Shown: positions 1 through 9,511 of the stretch, in pieces
Position numbering within the stretch: position 1 is the stretch's first letter
Layout of the letters: each line of letters starts with the position of its first letter
Origin: Bryobacteraceae bacterium
GTDB lineage: Bacteria; Acidobacteriota; Terriglobia; Bryobacterales; Bryobacteraceae
Reading direction: 5' to 3'
DNA: 39,559 bases
NCBI GenBank assembly: GCA_030041495.1
Contig: JASHNT010000077.1
Span: 1 to 39,559 of the forward strand
Translations under genes and position numbers: made by a program
The notes under the pieces: generated by a model
The model's database searches: none
What the model saw: the letters and a program-made list of their open reading frames with translations, nothing else
Told to the model about the DNA's origin: nothing

Positions 1-935
1 GGCAGTGTTGCCGTCAATTGGGGCAGCAGAGTGTGGATGGAATCGACCACCGAAATGATGTTGGCGCCGGGCTGGCGCTGAATGTTGACGATCACCGCCG
101 GAGTCTGGTTCATCCACGCGGCCTGGCGCACGTTTTCGATGTCGTCCTTGATGATCGCAACGTCGGTCAATTTGACCGGCGCGCCGTTGCGGTAGGCGAC
201 GATCACGTGGGAGTAATCGGCGCTGGAAAGTAACTGATCGTTGGCGCCAATCTGGTAATCCTGATACTCGCCGTCAAAATTCCCCTTGGCTTGATTGACG
301 CTGCCCGCCGTGATGGCGCTGCGGACGTCCTCCAGATTCAACCCGAAGGAAGCCAGTTGCGTCGGATTGACTTGAATGCGTACCGCCGGCTTTTGCCCGC
401 CGCTGATGCTCACCAATCCCACTCCCGGCAATTGCGAGATCTTGGGCGCCAGGCGCGTATCCGCGAGATCCTCCACTTTCGACAGCTCCATGGTGGACGA
501 ACTCAGCGCCAGCGTCAGCACCGGCGTGTCTGCCGGATTGGTCTTGGCATAGAGCGGCGGCACCGGCAGGTCCGGCGGCAGGTAGGTCCCGGCGGCGTTA
601 ATCGATTCCTGCACCTCCTGCTCCGCCACGTCGATGTTCAGGCTCAGGTTGAATTGCAGAGTGATGATGGAACTCCCGTCGGAGCTCACCGAGGTCATCT
701 GCTGCAGCCCGGGAACCTGCCCGAACTGGCGCTCCAGCGGAGCCGTCACGGAGGACGCCATCACGTCCGGAGCCGCGCCCGGATAAAACGTCGTCACCTG
801 GATGGTCGGATAATCCACTTCTGGCAGCGCCGATACCGGCAGTTGCCGGAAGCCTACTGCTCCAGCCAGAAGAATCGCGACCATCAGCAGCGAGGTCGCA
901 ATGGGCCGCAGAATGAAGGTGCGGGACGGATTCAC
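1..935 (-). CDS. RND multidrug efflux permease, MdtB/MdtC-like (N-terminal part)
   Basis: The first ~311 residues of an inner-membrane RND transporter; the rest lies beyond the left edge. The frame starts at a GTG (935-933) whose GTGA overlaps the stop of the adaptor gene, so the two are translationally coupled. Visible are the N-terminal segment [17 protein letters not shown] (first transmembrane helix), [27 protein letters not shown] and [13 protein letters not shown], all typical of MdtB/MdtC permeases, followed by the porter (PN1/PN2) region. The family exports drugs or lipophilic compounds by proton antiport in a tripartite complex with a HlyD adaptor and a TolC-type channel. The adaptor is next door; no outer-membrane factor is in view. 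Substrate cannot be told from sequence. Confidence 0.93.
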   Translation of the reverse strand, partial: MNPSRTFILRPIATSLLMVAILLAGAVGFRQLPVSALPEVDYPTIQVTTFYPGAAPDVMASSVTAPLERQFGQVPGLQQMTSVSSDGSSIITLQFNLSLNIDVAEQEVQESINAAGTYLPPDLPVPPLYAKTNPADTPVLTLALSSSTMELSKVEDLADTRLAPKISQLPGVGLVSISGGQKPAVRIQVNPTQLASFGLNLEDVRSAITAGSVNQAKGNFDGEYQDYQIGANDQLLSSADYSHVIVAYRNGAPVKLTDVAIIKDDIENVRQAAWMNQTPAVIVNIQRQPGANIISVVDSIHTLLPQLTATL

Positions 936-2284
936 TTCCCTTGGCCTCCGGCCCCTCCTGCCTGGCCGGCTTGCTTCCCGGAGGTCTGTTTCGCGGAAGC
1001 CTGTTCCCCGGACGCCGCCTGCTCCCCAGGAATCTGCACGCTCACGCGGGCGCCATCCGAGAGCTTATCCACTCCCGTCAGCACCACCACATCGCCGGGC
1101 TGAAGGCCGGAAGTGATCTCGGAATTATCCCCATCCATAGTTCCGACAGTGACGTTGCGCGTGATTACGGTCGAATCCGGCTGCACCAGCCATACAAACG
1201 TCGCATTCTGATTCATCTGGATCGCCGCGGTGTTCACCAGCACGACTCCGGTTTTCTCCTCCACTAGCAGCTTGGTCACCACCAGTTGGCTCGGAAAAAG
1301 TTCACGTCCCTGGTTTTCGAAAATCGCGCGCAGACGCACCGTCCCGGTCGTTTGATCGATCTCATTGTCGATGGTCGATAGCTTGCCCGTCGCCAGCTTC
1401 TTGGTCGTGCCGCGGTCCCAGGCCTCCACCGTCAGAGTCTCGCCCTTGAGCTGCCTCTGCAGCACCGGCTGGAGCTGGTCCTCCGCCAGCGTGAAGATCA
1501 CGCTGATCGGATCGATCTCCGTAATCACTACCAACCCGTTGGTGTCGGTGGCGTGCACGATGTTGCCCGGGTCCACCAGCCGCAACCCCACCAGGCCATC
1601 GATATCCGCGGTGATGTGGCAATACGCCAGATTCACCTTGGCGGCGTCCAGCACGCCCTCATCGTTCTTGACCGTGCCTTCGTACTGGTGCACCAGCGCG
1701 ACCTGCGTGGCCAGCGTCTGTTCCGGCACGGCCTTTTGCGGCACCAAAGTTTCATAGCGCGCCTGATCGATCTTGGCGTTGGAAAGCAGGGCCTGGTCCC
1801 GCGCCAGGTTTCCTTCCGCCTGATCCACCGCGGCTTGATAGGGCCGGGGATCGATATCGATCAGTGGATCGCCCTTGTGGACCATCTGTCCTTCGGTGTA
1901 ATACACCTTCATCAGCTCTCCGTCGACGCGGCTCTTGATGGTGTCGGTGTAAATCGGAATCACGTTGCCCGGGTTGCTGTCATAGACGCCGATGCTGCCG
2001 CGCCTGGCTTTGGCGCCAATAACAGGCACCGCGCCTCCGCCGCCGTTTTTCTTGCCTACCTTGGCGTCGGTGGTGGCGCTGGCTACCGAGCCTCCGCCTC
2101 GCCGCCAATAGAAGTAGGCTGCGCCGGCGGCAATCACCAGGACCAGAAGAAAAATCCACGCGCGGCGGCGCGGGGGCTCCTCCGGGGGCAAGGGCAGAAC
2201 CGCGCGCGATCCTGCCTGTACAGACTGCGCGGCCTGCGACCCTTCCTGCTCAGGGTCGGGTGAGGCGGGAGGATGAGGATTCAT
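932..2284 (-). CDS. RND efflux periplasmic adaptor (HlyD/MdtA family)
   Basis: A 450-residue membrane-fusion protein. A Pro-rich cytoplasmic tail is followed by one membrane anchor (about residues 42-60, [20 protein letters not shown]). Then come the first half of the lipoyl-like barrel ([18 protein letters not shown]), a helical hairpin (about 150-220), the second barrel half ([18 protein letters not shown]) and a beta-barrel/membrane-proximal domain. This matches MdtA-type adaptors, which link the inner-membrane pump to the outer-membrane channel. The last ~30 residues are a Gly/Ala/Gln/Lys low-complexity tail, probably disordered. The gene precedes the permease and overlaps it by 4 nt, so they form an operon. 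No strong ribosome site is visible before the ATG. Confidence 0.93.
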   Translation of the reverse strand: MNPHPPASPDPEQEGSQAAQSVQAGSRAVLPLPPEEPPRRRAWIFLLVLVIAAGAAYFYWRRGGGSVASATTDAKVGKKNGGGGAVPVIGAKARRGSIGVYDSNPGNVIPIYTDTIKSRVDGELMKVYYTEGQMVHKGDPLIDIDPRPYQAAVDQAEGNLARDQALLSNAKIDQARYETLVPQKAVPEQTLATQVALVHQYEGTVKNDEGVLDAAKVNLAYCHITADIDGLVGLRLVDPGNIVHATDTNGLVVITEIDPISVIFTLAEDQLQPVLQRQLKGETLTVEAWDRGTTKKLATGKLSTIDNEIDQTTGTVRLRAIFENQGRELFPSQLVVTKLLVEEKTGVVLVNTAAIQMNQNATFVWLVQPDSTVITRNVTVGTMDGDNSEITSGLQPGDVVVLTGVDKLSDGARVSVQIPGEQAASGEQASAKQTSGKQAGQAGGAGGQGK

Positions 2285-2425
2285 CGAAGCGAAAAACCGC
2301 TGGTTCCCTCAGACATGATGATGCTTCTACTATGCCCCGATGTTACCCGAAGCGCCAGCGCCTTTCGGCTAGCTGAACCAGGTGCGAGCGAGCCATCGAC
2401 TCGCTGTGCCGCGAGGCTGGAATTT

Positions 2426-2445
2426 CCTATGCCTCCAGGCATAGG
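2426..2445. terminator. Perfect hairpin downstream of the flavoprotein gene
   Basis: CCTATGCCT-CC-AGGCATAGG is a perfect inverted repeat with 9-bp arms. It lies 27 nt beyond the stop of the minus-strand flavoprotein gene and about 140 nt upstream of the adaptor gene. The plus-strand side is followed by TTTT and the minus-strand side by AAATT, so it is not a textbook intrinsic terminator for the minus-strand transcript. It could still end or stabilise that transcript, or be an operator for the efflux genes. Confidence 0.45.
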
Positions 2446-2472
2446 TTTTGGGTGACTACGCGGCCCGGCGCC

Positions 2473-5400
2473 TTAGCCGCCCGCGTCGACCTGCACCAGC
2501 GGCTGTACGCGAACCCCGAGCCGCTTGAGCGACCGGTCGATCCACTGCCGTGTGAGTTTTTCCTGCACGCCGTTCAACGCCAGCCGCGACCGCAGCACAT
2601 CGAAATCCACGCGATCCAGAGCCTGATCCTGGTTGAAGCAGGAGAACACCACGGTCTCCTCGCCGGTCTCCGGATTACGATGCAGTTGCAGGCACTGCGC
2701 GCAAATTTCCTTCATCATGCACTGCATCGGCGAGTTGATGCTTGCGATGCCGTGATGCCCGGCGTTTAGATACGGCTTGAGCACCCCGTGCCGCGCCCTC
2801 TGCACCGCGCGCATCATTCCATCTGAACCGATCACGATCAACCGGCTAGCCGCGTCCATCCGGATTTCCGCCGGTCCGAGTTCTCCGCGTCCGTACGCCG
2901 CCATTGCGTCCACGATGTTGCCCACGAACGTGCGGTCCTGCGGACGGTCCGGCTTGAACCCCGGCCCCTCGTCGCAACACCACACCACTACGTCGCTAGC
3001 GCGTTCGATCTCCTCGACCTTAAACCGGTCCGCCATCTTTTTGTAACCGGCGAAATACAAAACCTGGCTGCCCAGCTCGCGCAAGCGCTGGCCGATGGAG
3101 AACAGCACCGCATTGCCCAATCCACCGCCCGCCAGCACCACGGTTTCCTGCGCCGGAGTCTCGGTCGGCGTTCCCGTCGGACCCATCAGAATCACCGGCT
3201 CGCCCGGCTTCAACAATACGCACAAATCCGACGACCCGCCCATTTCCAGCACGATGGTCGAAAGCAGTCCCTTTTCGCGATCCACCCAAGCACCGGTCAG
3301 AGCGAGCCCCTCCATCGCCAGGCGCGTTCCATTATCGCGCGGGGCGAAGGTTTCGAAATTCTGCAAGCGGTAGAACTGCCCCGGCTCGAACGACCGCGCC
3401 GCCAGAGGAGCTTTGACGATCACCTCGACGGTATTCGGGGTGAGCCGCACCACTTCCTGCACCGTCGCGCGCAGTTCGCGGTTCAGATGCTCCACCAGTG
3501 CGGCCGGGGCCGGCCGCCGCGCGGGCTGTCTGCTCAGGATTCGCGAAATCACCGGATAGCCCTGTTTGGCGCTGGCCATCGCCTTCACCACGTTCCCAGC
3601 GAAAGAAGGATGCAAGTCGCCGAAGAAGCTGATCGCGCGTCCGTCCGCGGTGAACGATGTCAGCACGCGGACGTCCTTCGGCTTGGCCAGCTTCTCCGGT
3701 TTGACTGGGTTACCCTCTTCATCGACCGTCTCATAATACCGGCCGTCGAGCCTCAATTTCTCCGGTTCTTCGCGGCCCAGCACCGTATTGGGCTGGGTTC
3801 CGGCAGCCACCAGAATCGACTTCGCGGGCAGCGTGACCCGATCGCCAGAGGCCTTTTTGCAGCGCAGCGCCGCCGCGTGGCCGTATTCGTCGGTTTCCAC
3901 CGCTTCCGGCGTTAGCTCTTCAGCGAACTGCACTCCTTCTTCCAGCGCCTTGGCGACCTCTTCATGATTCAGCGTGTAGCTGGGCGCATCTATCAACCGC
4001 CTTCTGTAGGCTATGGTCGCGCCGCCCCACTTCGTCAGCAGTCCGCCAAGATCGGCGTCGCGGCCTTCCCGCACGGCCGCCTCGCGCTCGGCACGAAGCG
4101 CGCGCCCATGTGCCAGAAACTCCGCCGCCGTCTCCGTTTCTTCGGCGTTCCATCCGGCGCGAATTTCCGCCTCGCCGCGCTCAGCCGCCAGCGTCTCAAA
4201 CCGCTCCAGGAATTTCTCCACCTGCACCGCGTAATATGCGAGCGACTCGGTCGCCGTATCGATCGCCGTCAAGCCTCCGCCGATCACCACAATCGGCATG
4301 CGCACTTGAAGGTTCGCGACAGAATCGCGCTTAGCCGCTCCGGTCAACTGCAGCGCCATCAGGAAATCCGAAGCTTGCCGCACCCCGCGAGCCAGTCCGT
4401 TCGCCATGGGCACGATGGTCGGCTTGCCCGCGCCCGCGCACAAAGCCACGTGGTCGAAGCCCAAATCGAACGCCTTGTCGATCGACAGAGTTCCGCCGAA
4501 ACGTACTCCGCCGAACATCGCAAACTCTTGCCGCCGCTCGACTAACAAACGCACGATCTTCAAGAAATTCTTGTTCCAGCGAACCGTGATTCCGTACTCG
4601 GCCACGCCGCCGAAACCGGCCATCACCCGGTCCTCCAGCGGCTCATAGATTTCGTGGACGTCGCGAATCAAGCGGAATTCTCCCCGCACCCCCAGCGCGT
4701 CGACGCCGGAGATAGCCGCTGCAAGCGGTTCGATTTTCAGCCCATCGATGCCCACCACGGCGTGCCCGTCGTTCATCAAGTGATGCGCCAGCGTGAATCC
4801 CGCCGGCCCCAGCCCGACCACCAGAACCTTCTTGCCCGACTCCTCGCGCGGGATCGGCCGCTCGAAATTCAGCGGATTCCAGCGCGTCAGCAGGCTGTAA
4901 ATCTCGAAGCCCCACGGCAATTCCAGAACATCCTTGAGCGTGCGCGTTTCAATCTGCGGAATATCCACCGGGTCCTGCTTCTGGAACACGCAAGCCTTCA
5001 TGCAGTCGTTGCAGATGCGATGCCCGGTCGCCGCGGCCATCGGATTATCCACCGTCACGATCGCCAGCGCGCCAACCGGATTGCCGCACTGCCGCACCAC
5101 GTTCATTTCCGATATTTTTTCCGACAACGGGCACCCCGCGAGCGTCACCCCAAAAATACTCTTGCGAAATTCGCCGCTCTTCTCGCGCAGCCCGATGGAG
5201 CAGCTATCCTTCTCCTGGTTGTGGCACTTGATGCAATAGTGCGCCTGGTCGAGCGCCGCGGCAACGTCCATCCCCGGATCGGTCAGCGCAAAGCCTTCGC
5301 GATGGCGCCAATCATCCGGCGGCAGGCGCAGCTTATCCGCCCCGCCATTCAAAAGAGTTTCCACCGGAACCAGCCGGTTCATGTCCAGCTTGTGCGGCTG

Positions 5401-5946
5401 CTTGAACAGGACCCCGTGCTTATGTTTTGCGCGGCCCTCCGGCGCGAGCGTGGCCCAGGCGGCATATCTTGCCGCGAGTCCGATTTCGAGCTCGTACTGG
5501 CTCTCGGCTTCGAGCCACAAGGCGGCGTGTTTGGCGAAGGTGAGCTCCGTCAGGGGCTCGCCCATGCGTTTGGCGAGTTCCTCGGCGATCGCCGCGCCGT
5601 CAATCGAAGCCGCTTGTTCCGCCGTGATCCCGGTAAGCGCCTTGCGCTGGACGAACTTGCGTTTGATCGAATACAGCGGCGCAAGCTCATTCTCGCGAGC
5701 CTGCAATTCCCTCAATTCCCGCTCGATCCCGAACAGGTGCCCAAGAAAATCTTCCAGGTGCGCAGCCGCTTCAATCATCAGCTCCGAGCCCGGTTTATCC
5801 GCGAACGCTGCCGGATCCTTGCGCGCCACCAGCAGTCGATGATGCAGGTCCGGGCTGGCGTCCTCCAGATGCGCCAGAAATCGCGCGTCCAGGCGCGCCA
5901 AACCTTCACGAGTGTATAAGTCTGTTACAGAAGGAATACTGTTCAT
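2473..5946 (-). CDS. Single-chain NfnAB-like iron-sulfur flavoprotein (GltD-like plus PyrK/NfnA-like modules)
   Basis: An 1157-residue cytosolic oxidoreductase. Residues 1-235 form an alpha-helical region I do not recognise. Residues ~236-320 carry a GltD/NfnB-like Fe-S region: C238, C241, C249, the GCPL motif at C272, C287, and C312-x2-C315-x3-C319. The FAD dinucleotide fold begins at VVGLGPAG (~376-383) and the second nucleotide site is VVIGGGLTAID (~553-563). From ~820 an FNR-like module follows, with GQFYRLQ (856-862), the NAD(P)-side motif LAGGGLGNA (938-946), and C-terminal cysteines C1076, C1082, C1085 and C1103. That spacing resembles the 2Fe-2S site of PyrK/NfnA, and VDFD follows as in NfnA. 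A family of FAD-dependent oxidoreductases of this length is known, but the exact electron donor and acceptor are uncertain. NADH/NADPH/ferredoxin transhydrogenation is an inference from the domain pairing. The gene appears monocistronic. Confidence 0.8.
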   Translation of the reverse strand: MNSIPSVTDLYTREGLARLDARFLAHLEDASPDLHHRLLVARKDPAAFADKPGSELMIEAAAHLEDFLGHLFGIERELRELQARENELAPLYSIKRKFVQRKALTGITAEQAASIDGAAIAEELAKRMGEPLTELTFAKHAALWLEAESQYELEIGLAARYAAWATLAPEGRAKHKHGVLFKQPHKLDMNRLVPVETLLNGGADKLRLPPDDWRHREGFALTDPGMDVAAALDQAHYCIKCHNQEKDSCSIGLREKSGEFRKSIFGVTLAGCPLSEKISEMNVVRQCGNPVGALAIVTVDNPMAAATGHRICNDCMKACVFQKQDPVDIPQIETRTLKDVLELPWGFEIYSLLTRWNPLNFERPIPREESGKKVLVVGLGPAGFTLAHHLMNDGHAVVGIDGLKIEPLAAAISGVDALGVRGEFRLIRDVHEIYEPLEDRVMAGFGGVAEYGITVRWNKNFLKIVRLLVERRQEFAMFGGVRFGGTLSIDKAFDLGFDHVALCAGAGKPTIVPMANGLARGVRQASDFLMALQLTGAAKRDSVANLQVRMPIVVIGGGLTAIDTATESLAYYAVQVEKFLERFETLAAERGEAEIRAGWNAEETETAAEFLAHGRALRAEREAAVREGRDADLGGLLTKWGGATIAYRRRLIDAPSYTLNHEEVAKALEEGVQFAEELTPEAVETDEYGHAAALRCKKASGDRVTLPAKSILVAAGTQPNTVLGREEPEKLRLDGRYYETVDEEGNPVKPEKLAKPKDVRVLTSFTADGRAISFFGDLHPSFAGNVVKAMASAKQGYPVISRILSRQPARRPAPAALVEHLNRELRATVQEVVRLTPNTVEVIVKAPLAARSFEPGQFYRLQNFETFAPRDNGTRLAMEGLALTGAWVDREKGLLSTIVLEMGGSSDLCVLLKPGEPVILMGPTGTPTETPAQETVVLAGGGLGNAVLFSIGQRLRELGSQVLYFAGYKKMADRFKVEEIERASDVVVWCCDEGPGFKPDRPQDRTFVGNIVDAMAAYGRGELGPAEIRMDAASRLIVIGSDGMMRAVQRARHGVLKPYLNAGHHGIASINSPMQCMMKEICAQCLQLHRNPETGEETVVFSCFNQDQALDRVDFDVLRSRLALNGVQEKLTRQWIDRSLKRLGVRVQPLVQVDAGG

Positions 5947-6039
5947 GAACTAACGGGAGCGATCCGCGTAGCGGCTGCTCGAAAGGGGTTCCTACTTCTT
6001 TACGGTAACACGCCCGGAAGTTTTGTCCGCTGCCGCGGG

Positions 6040-8097
6040 CTACTTCAGCGGATTCACCACCGTCACATCGATCCATTGCTCGGCGGCTTGTTTCTTTTTG
6101 GACGGCTCCTGCCGGTCGTACGCCAGCACTTCCATCGTGTAGTTCCCCGCCGCCAGATTCTCGGGAATACGCAGGCTGCCGTTCAAGATTGATTGCTCGC
6201 CGACATTCTCAACCTTCGCAGGAGCTGCCGGAATCTCAGCGACCGGCCCGCCTCCGCGATACAGCTTCACTTCGGTTTCTACGTTCGGCGGCATGGGCGG
6301 CTTTCCCGGCGTCTTCGCGCCGAAAACCTCGCAAGCATATTCGACCGTCGCGCCCGGCGCGAATTCGTTCCAGCTTGGCCGGGCCAATGGCGCAGCCGGC
6401 GTGCCTTGAGGAAGGCTTAGAACCAGGCTCGAAAGCGCGATCCTCGACCGATTGAAATCCGGAATGTCGAGGAACGCGTATCCGGAGCCGATTGCGCCCG
6501 AAGTCTGGTCGCGCACGGCCGCGCGGACCTGGTACGGTCCCGGTCTCTGAAGCGGCACGTCCAGCGAGTATTGCAAGCTGGTTTTGGCAAGCTCTGCCGC
6601 TTGCTCCTTCGTTAGGAGAATCGTGAACGCCTTGTTGGCCGCGCCAGCCTGGCTGCCGTCTTCATTGAACACCGCCACAGCGACGTCCAGCACCGTCCCT
6701 TTCTTGCCGCCGTCCGCGTCGGCGAACATTAGATCGCGGCCATCGATCTCGACTATCGTGTGCACGAAAGGGCTGCGTTTCTTTTTCTTACCGGGATCGG
6801 ACGCGGCAAACAACGGATCGAGATGGATCCGGACGCCGTCCTGAGTGTAGACGGAGAACAGCGACTTGGTCAGGATTTCCTGGCGTCCGGGAGGCGTTGG
6901 CGGCTTAGCCGCAGCAGGCTGCCCCGCTGCTTTAGGATATACGTCGGCGTACCTTTCGACCAGCGGGTCCGGCGCGGCTGCATCCGGTGTGGCCATATCC
7001 GGCGTACCCATGAGTCCGTTGCGAAAGCGAGCCGTCAAACCCGGGCGCAGCACCTTCACTTCGATCTTGTGCCGCACCGGCAACTTCGCTACGGACTCGT
7101 CGCTAGACGGGCGATAACCCAACAGGTAATAACCGCTCAGGTCCTCGATCACTTCATTAAAGCCGGCGGTTAGGTCGAAGCCGGCCGTGCTCAGCATCCG
7201 CCGCCCTCCGGTCTCTTCCGCCATGAGGCGCTCGGAGTCCGGCGCTAAAGCGTCTGACGGCGTCTCAGCTTCATACACCACACCCAGATCGTCGAGCACA
7301 TAGATGACGACCCCGGCGCGATTGGCCTGGCTGATGATCTCGTCCACAGGCCCCTTGTAGCGCCCCACAAACAAGAGAGCCTTCCGCCCTGGGAGATCCT
7401 GAAGGCTCTTGATCGCCTCAAGAAGATTCCCCTGTACGTCGTTCAGGCACAAATACTCGATGCACACCTGCGGAAGGCGCTCAGTGGCGGCGTCCAGTTG
7501 GCGCTTATCGTTGGTGAATTGCTGGAAGATTCCCATGGAATCGCGGACCTGCACCAATCTGCCGTCCGCGTTCGGAATCAGCTTGCGGCGCGTGGAGCGG
7601 ATTGAGAGCATATCGCCGGGTCCGGCCTGCTCGTCGATGAACTTGCGGATGCGCTGCATCGCCGGAACGGTCGCGTCGCCCGACACGATGGCGATCATGC
7701 GGCGGATCTCCTCCTTCCGCAGGTTCGCCGCCGGAGCCGTCAGAATATCGTTGCCCGGAGTTTTGTGAAGCCGCGCCACGCCGGTGTAGCGTTCGAGCAG
7801 CGAAGGCTTCTCTTTCAGCAGCTCGGCTCTCAGACCGCTAGGAGGCGGCATCACTTCCACCCAGGAAAAGTTGGTGATCTGTTGCGGCTTGCGGTCCTCG
7901 ATCAACTGGAAATCGCCGGGCTCAAGATCGGAGACATGATTGCCCTTCGCGTCGGTGACCGTCAGATCCACCTGGCGCAGATCCACGTTGACGCGAATGA
8001 CCTCGTCCGCCGCGGCGTTCCCTTTGGGATCGGCACTTTGCGCCGAGCAGGCCAAGGCAAGCAGTAGAAGCGCTCCTAAGGTCGCCGGAGGTTCCAT
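6040..8097 (-). CDS. Secreted VWFA-related Acidobacterial protein (TIGR03436-like)
   Basis: A 685-residue exported protein with an N-terminal signal peptide (LGALLLLALACSAQS). The region after it, VNVDLRQVDLTVTDAKGN followed by LEPGDFQLIEDRKPQQI, is the signature opening of the Acidobacteria-expanded VWFA-related family. A von Willebrand A-like fold spans about residues 110-345, including LPGRKALLFVG and the closing YYLLGYRPS. The C-terminal half is beta-rich, probably Ig-like. The usual DxSxS metal-site motif is not obvious at the first strand, where IVSGDAT stands instead, so metal-dependent adhesion may be lost. The ATG is fixed by a strong ribosome site. No known substrate or partner. Confidence 0.85.
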   Translation of the reverse strand: MEPPATLGALLLLALACSAQSADPKGNAAADEVIRVNVDLRQVDLTVTDAKGNHVSDLEPGDFQLIEDRKPQQITNFSWVEVMPPPSGLRAELLKEKPSLLERYTGVARLHKTPGNDILTAPAANLRKEEIRRMIAIVSGDATVPAMQRIRKFIDEQAGPGDMLSIRSTRRKLIPNADGRLVQVRDSMGIFQQFTNDKRQLDAATERLPQVCIEYLCLNDVQGNLLEAIKSLQDLPGRKALLFVGRYKGPVDEIISQANRAGVVIYVLDDLGVVYEAETPSDALAPDSERLMAEETGGRRMLSTAGFDLTAGFNEVIEDLSGYYLLGYRPSSDESVAKLPVRHKIEVKVLRPGLTARFRNGLMGTPDMATPDAAAPDPLVERYADVYPKAAGQPAAAKPPTPPGRQEILTKSLFSVYTQDGVRIHLDPLFAASDPGKKKKRSPFVHTIVEIDGRDLMFADADGGKKGTVLDVAVAVFNEDGSQAGAANKAFTILLTKEQAAELAKTSLQYSLDVPLQRPGPYQVRAAVRDQTSGAIGSGYAFLDIPDFNRSRIALSSLVLSLPQGTPAAPLARPSWNEFAPGATVEYACEVFGAKTPGKPPMPPNVETEVKLYRGGGPVAEIPAAPAKVENVGEQSILNGSLRIPENLAAGNYTMEVLAYDRQEPSKKKQAAEQWIDVTVVNPLK

Positions 8098-8102
8098 GAA
8101 GC

Positions 8103-8110
8103 TCCTCCTT
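8103..8110 (-). promoter_or_regulatory. Strong Shine-Dalgarno site of the VWFA-related gene
   Basis: The minus strand reads AAGGAGGA five nucleotides before the ATG at 8097. This is the clearest ribosome-binding site in the window and decides the start. Confidence 0.85.
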
Positions 8111-8217
8111 CAAATGGAGCGGACATCGCTCATGTAATAACTTACACAAAAAATCCGCTTGCCGCTGCGCTTCCCACATCCAGCCCGCGTGCGAGTGCCC
8201 ATCTCGGCTCGATTTTA

Positions 8218-8223
8218 TATAAT
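8218..8223 (+). promoter_or_regulatory. Candidate -10 element TATAAT
   Basis: A consensus TATAAT sits 26 nt before the ATG at 8250, inside an AT-rich stretch of an otherwise GC-rich intergenic region between divergent genes. No good -35 hexamer is visible at 16-18 nt spacing, so the call rests on the -10 and its position. Confidence 0.45.
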
Positions 8224-8249
8224 CGTGACCGGTAGGCTGTTTCCACGCA

Positions 8250-9080
8250 ATGAGCACACTTAGAACCGTCAGCGGACTGGTCGCGGCCGCGTTCGCCTTC
8301 AGCGTAACCACCCTGGCCCAGACTTACGTCACCCAATCCGCCACGGCGGCGGATTGGGCGGCGATGGCCAAGCTCCCCGATTTTAACGGCGTATGGGAGG
8401 TCGGCCTGGGTGGAGGCGGAGGAGGACGCGGCGGGCGCGGCGCGGGAGTAGGCAGGGGTACAGCGCGAGGCGCCGCAGCTCGCGGCCGAGGGCGCGCTGC
8501 CCCGGCTGGTCCGTCCCTGACTCCGGAATATGCGGAGAAGGCCAAGAACATGCCCCCGCCGCCGGTCAACGCCCAGACCGCCAATTGCCTGCCTCCCGGC
8601 CTGCCCGAGATCATGAATCAACCCTACCCGATGGAGTTTCTGCTCACTCCCGGCAAGGTCACCATCGTCATCGAGGCCTACTCTCAAGTCCGCCACATCT
8701 ACACCGACGGCCGCCCGCTTCCCTCAGATCCCGACCCGAGCTTTTACGGAACCTCCATCGGCCACTGGGAAGGAGACACGCTGGTCGCCGAAACGGTGGG
8801 CTTTGAAGACATTCCGCGCGGGCTCAACTTCCCGCACAGCGACAAAATGAAAATCGTGGAGCGGTTCCATTTGACCGACCCCGACACCATGACCATCCAG
8901 ACCGCGGTGGAGGATCCCGAAGCGTTCACCATGCCATACAACATGGGCATGCGCACGCTGAAGCGCCATCGCAACTGGACCATCGCCGAATACATCTGCG
9001 AGGAAAACAATCGCAACTATGTCGACGCTAACGGCAAGGCTGGTCTCAATCTATCCAATCCGCTGGCTTCTCCGAAATAG
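8250..9080 (+). CDS. Secreted protein of unknown function with a Gly/Arg-rich segment
   Basis: A 276-residue protein with a signal peptide ending near ALAQ-TYV. After DFNGVWEVG comes a low-complexity Gly/Arg/Ala segment (about residues 52-88, RGG-like), then a conserved-looking region with CLPPGLPEIMNQPYPMEF, HIYTDGRPLPSDPDPSFYG, and IGHWEGDTLVAETVGF. I recognise these blocks from a widespread family of secreted hypothetical proteins often found next to DUF6152 genes; I know of no biochemical function. Here a DUF6152-like gene follows after 18 nt, so the two are probably co-transcribed from the TATAAT upstream. The Gly/Arg segment is either a flexible linker or a repeat expansion. Confidence 0.75.
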   Translation: MSTLRTVSGLVAAAFAFSVTTLAQTYVTQSATAADWAAMAKLPDFNGVWEVGLGGGGGGRGGRGAGVGRGTARGAAARGRGRAAPAGPSLTPEYAEKAKNMPPPPVNAQTANCLPPGLPEIMNQPYPMEFLLTPGKVTIVIEAYSQVRHIYTDGRPLPSDPDPSFYGTSIGHWEGDTLVAETVGFEDIPRGLNFPHSDKMKIVERFHLTDPDTMTIQTAVEDPEAFTMPYNMGMRTLKRHRNWTIAEYICEENNRNYVDANGKAGLNLSNPLASPK

Positions 9081-9098
9081 TCTTCAAGAAAGGTGATT

Positions 9099-9503
9099 AT
9101 GATCAAGTACGTGACCAAGACTGCCCGCCGGCTCGCTCTGCTCACCGGTTTGCTGGCGGGCGGGGCTTCTCTGGCCGTGGCTCATCATTCCTATTCGGCC
9201 TTTGACATGACCAGCGAAAAGACCCTCAGCGGAACGGTCAAGAAGTTCGATTACACCAATCCCCATTCCTGGATTTGGCTGGACGTGAAGAACGGCCAGG
9301 GCGGCGTGGATACCTGGGGAATCGAGGGAATGAGCCCCAACTATCTCTCGCGGCGCGGCTGGAATCGCACTACGCTCAAGCCTGGAGATAAGATCACCAT
9401 CACCTTTCACCCCGCACGGGAAGGCAACGGTGGCAGTTTTGTCTCCGCGAAGAAGGAAGATGGCGAGGCTCTGGGGATGACCGGAGCCATCACCAACCCG
9501 TAG
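9099..9503 (+). CDS. DUF6152-like secreted protein
   Basis: A 134-residue exported protein. The start chosen is the ATG at 9099 because AAGAAAGG lies just before it; a GTG two codons upstream is also in frame. The signal peptide (LALLTGLLAGGASLAVA) ends just before HHSYSAFD, and AHHSYSAFD followed by LSGTVKKFDYTNPHSWI is the hallmark of DUF6152 proteins. The compact all-beta domain resembles an OB-like fold. The family is common in soil bacteria, its function is unknown, and it pairs with the upstream gene. The two histidines at the mature N-terminus could bind metal, which is speculation. Confidence 0.82.
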   Translation: MIKYVTKTARRLALLTGLLAGGASLAVAHHSYSAFDMTSEKTLSGTVKKFDYTNPHSWIWLDVKNGQGGVDTWGIEGMSPNYLSRRGWNRTTLKPGDKITITFHPAREGNGGSFVSAKKEDGEALGMTGAITNP

Positions 9504-9511
9504 AACCTTAT

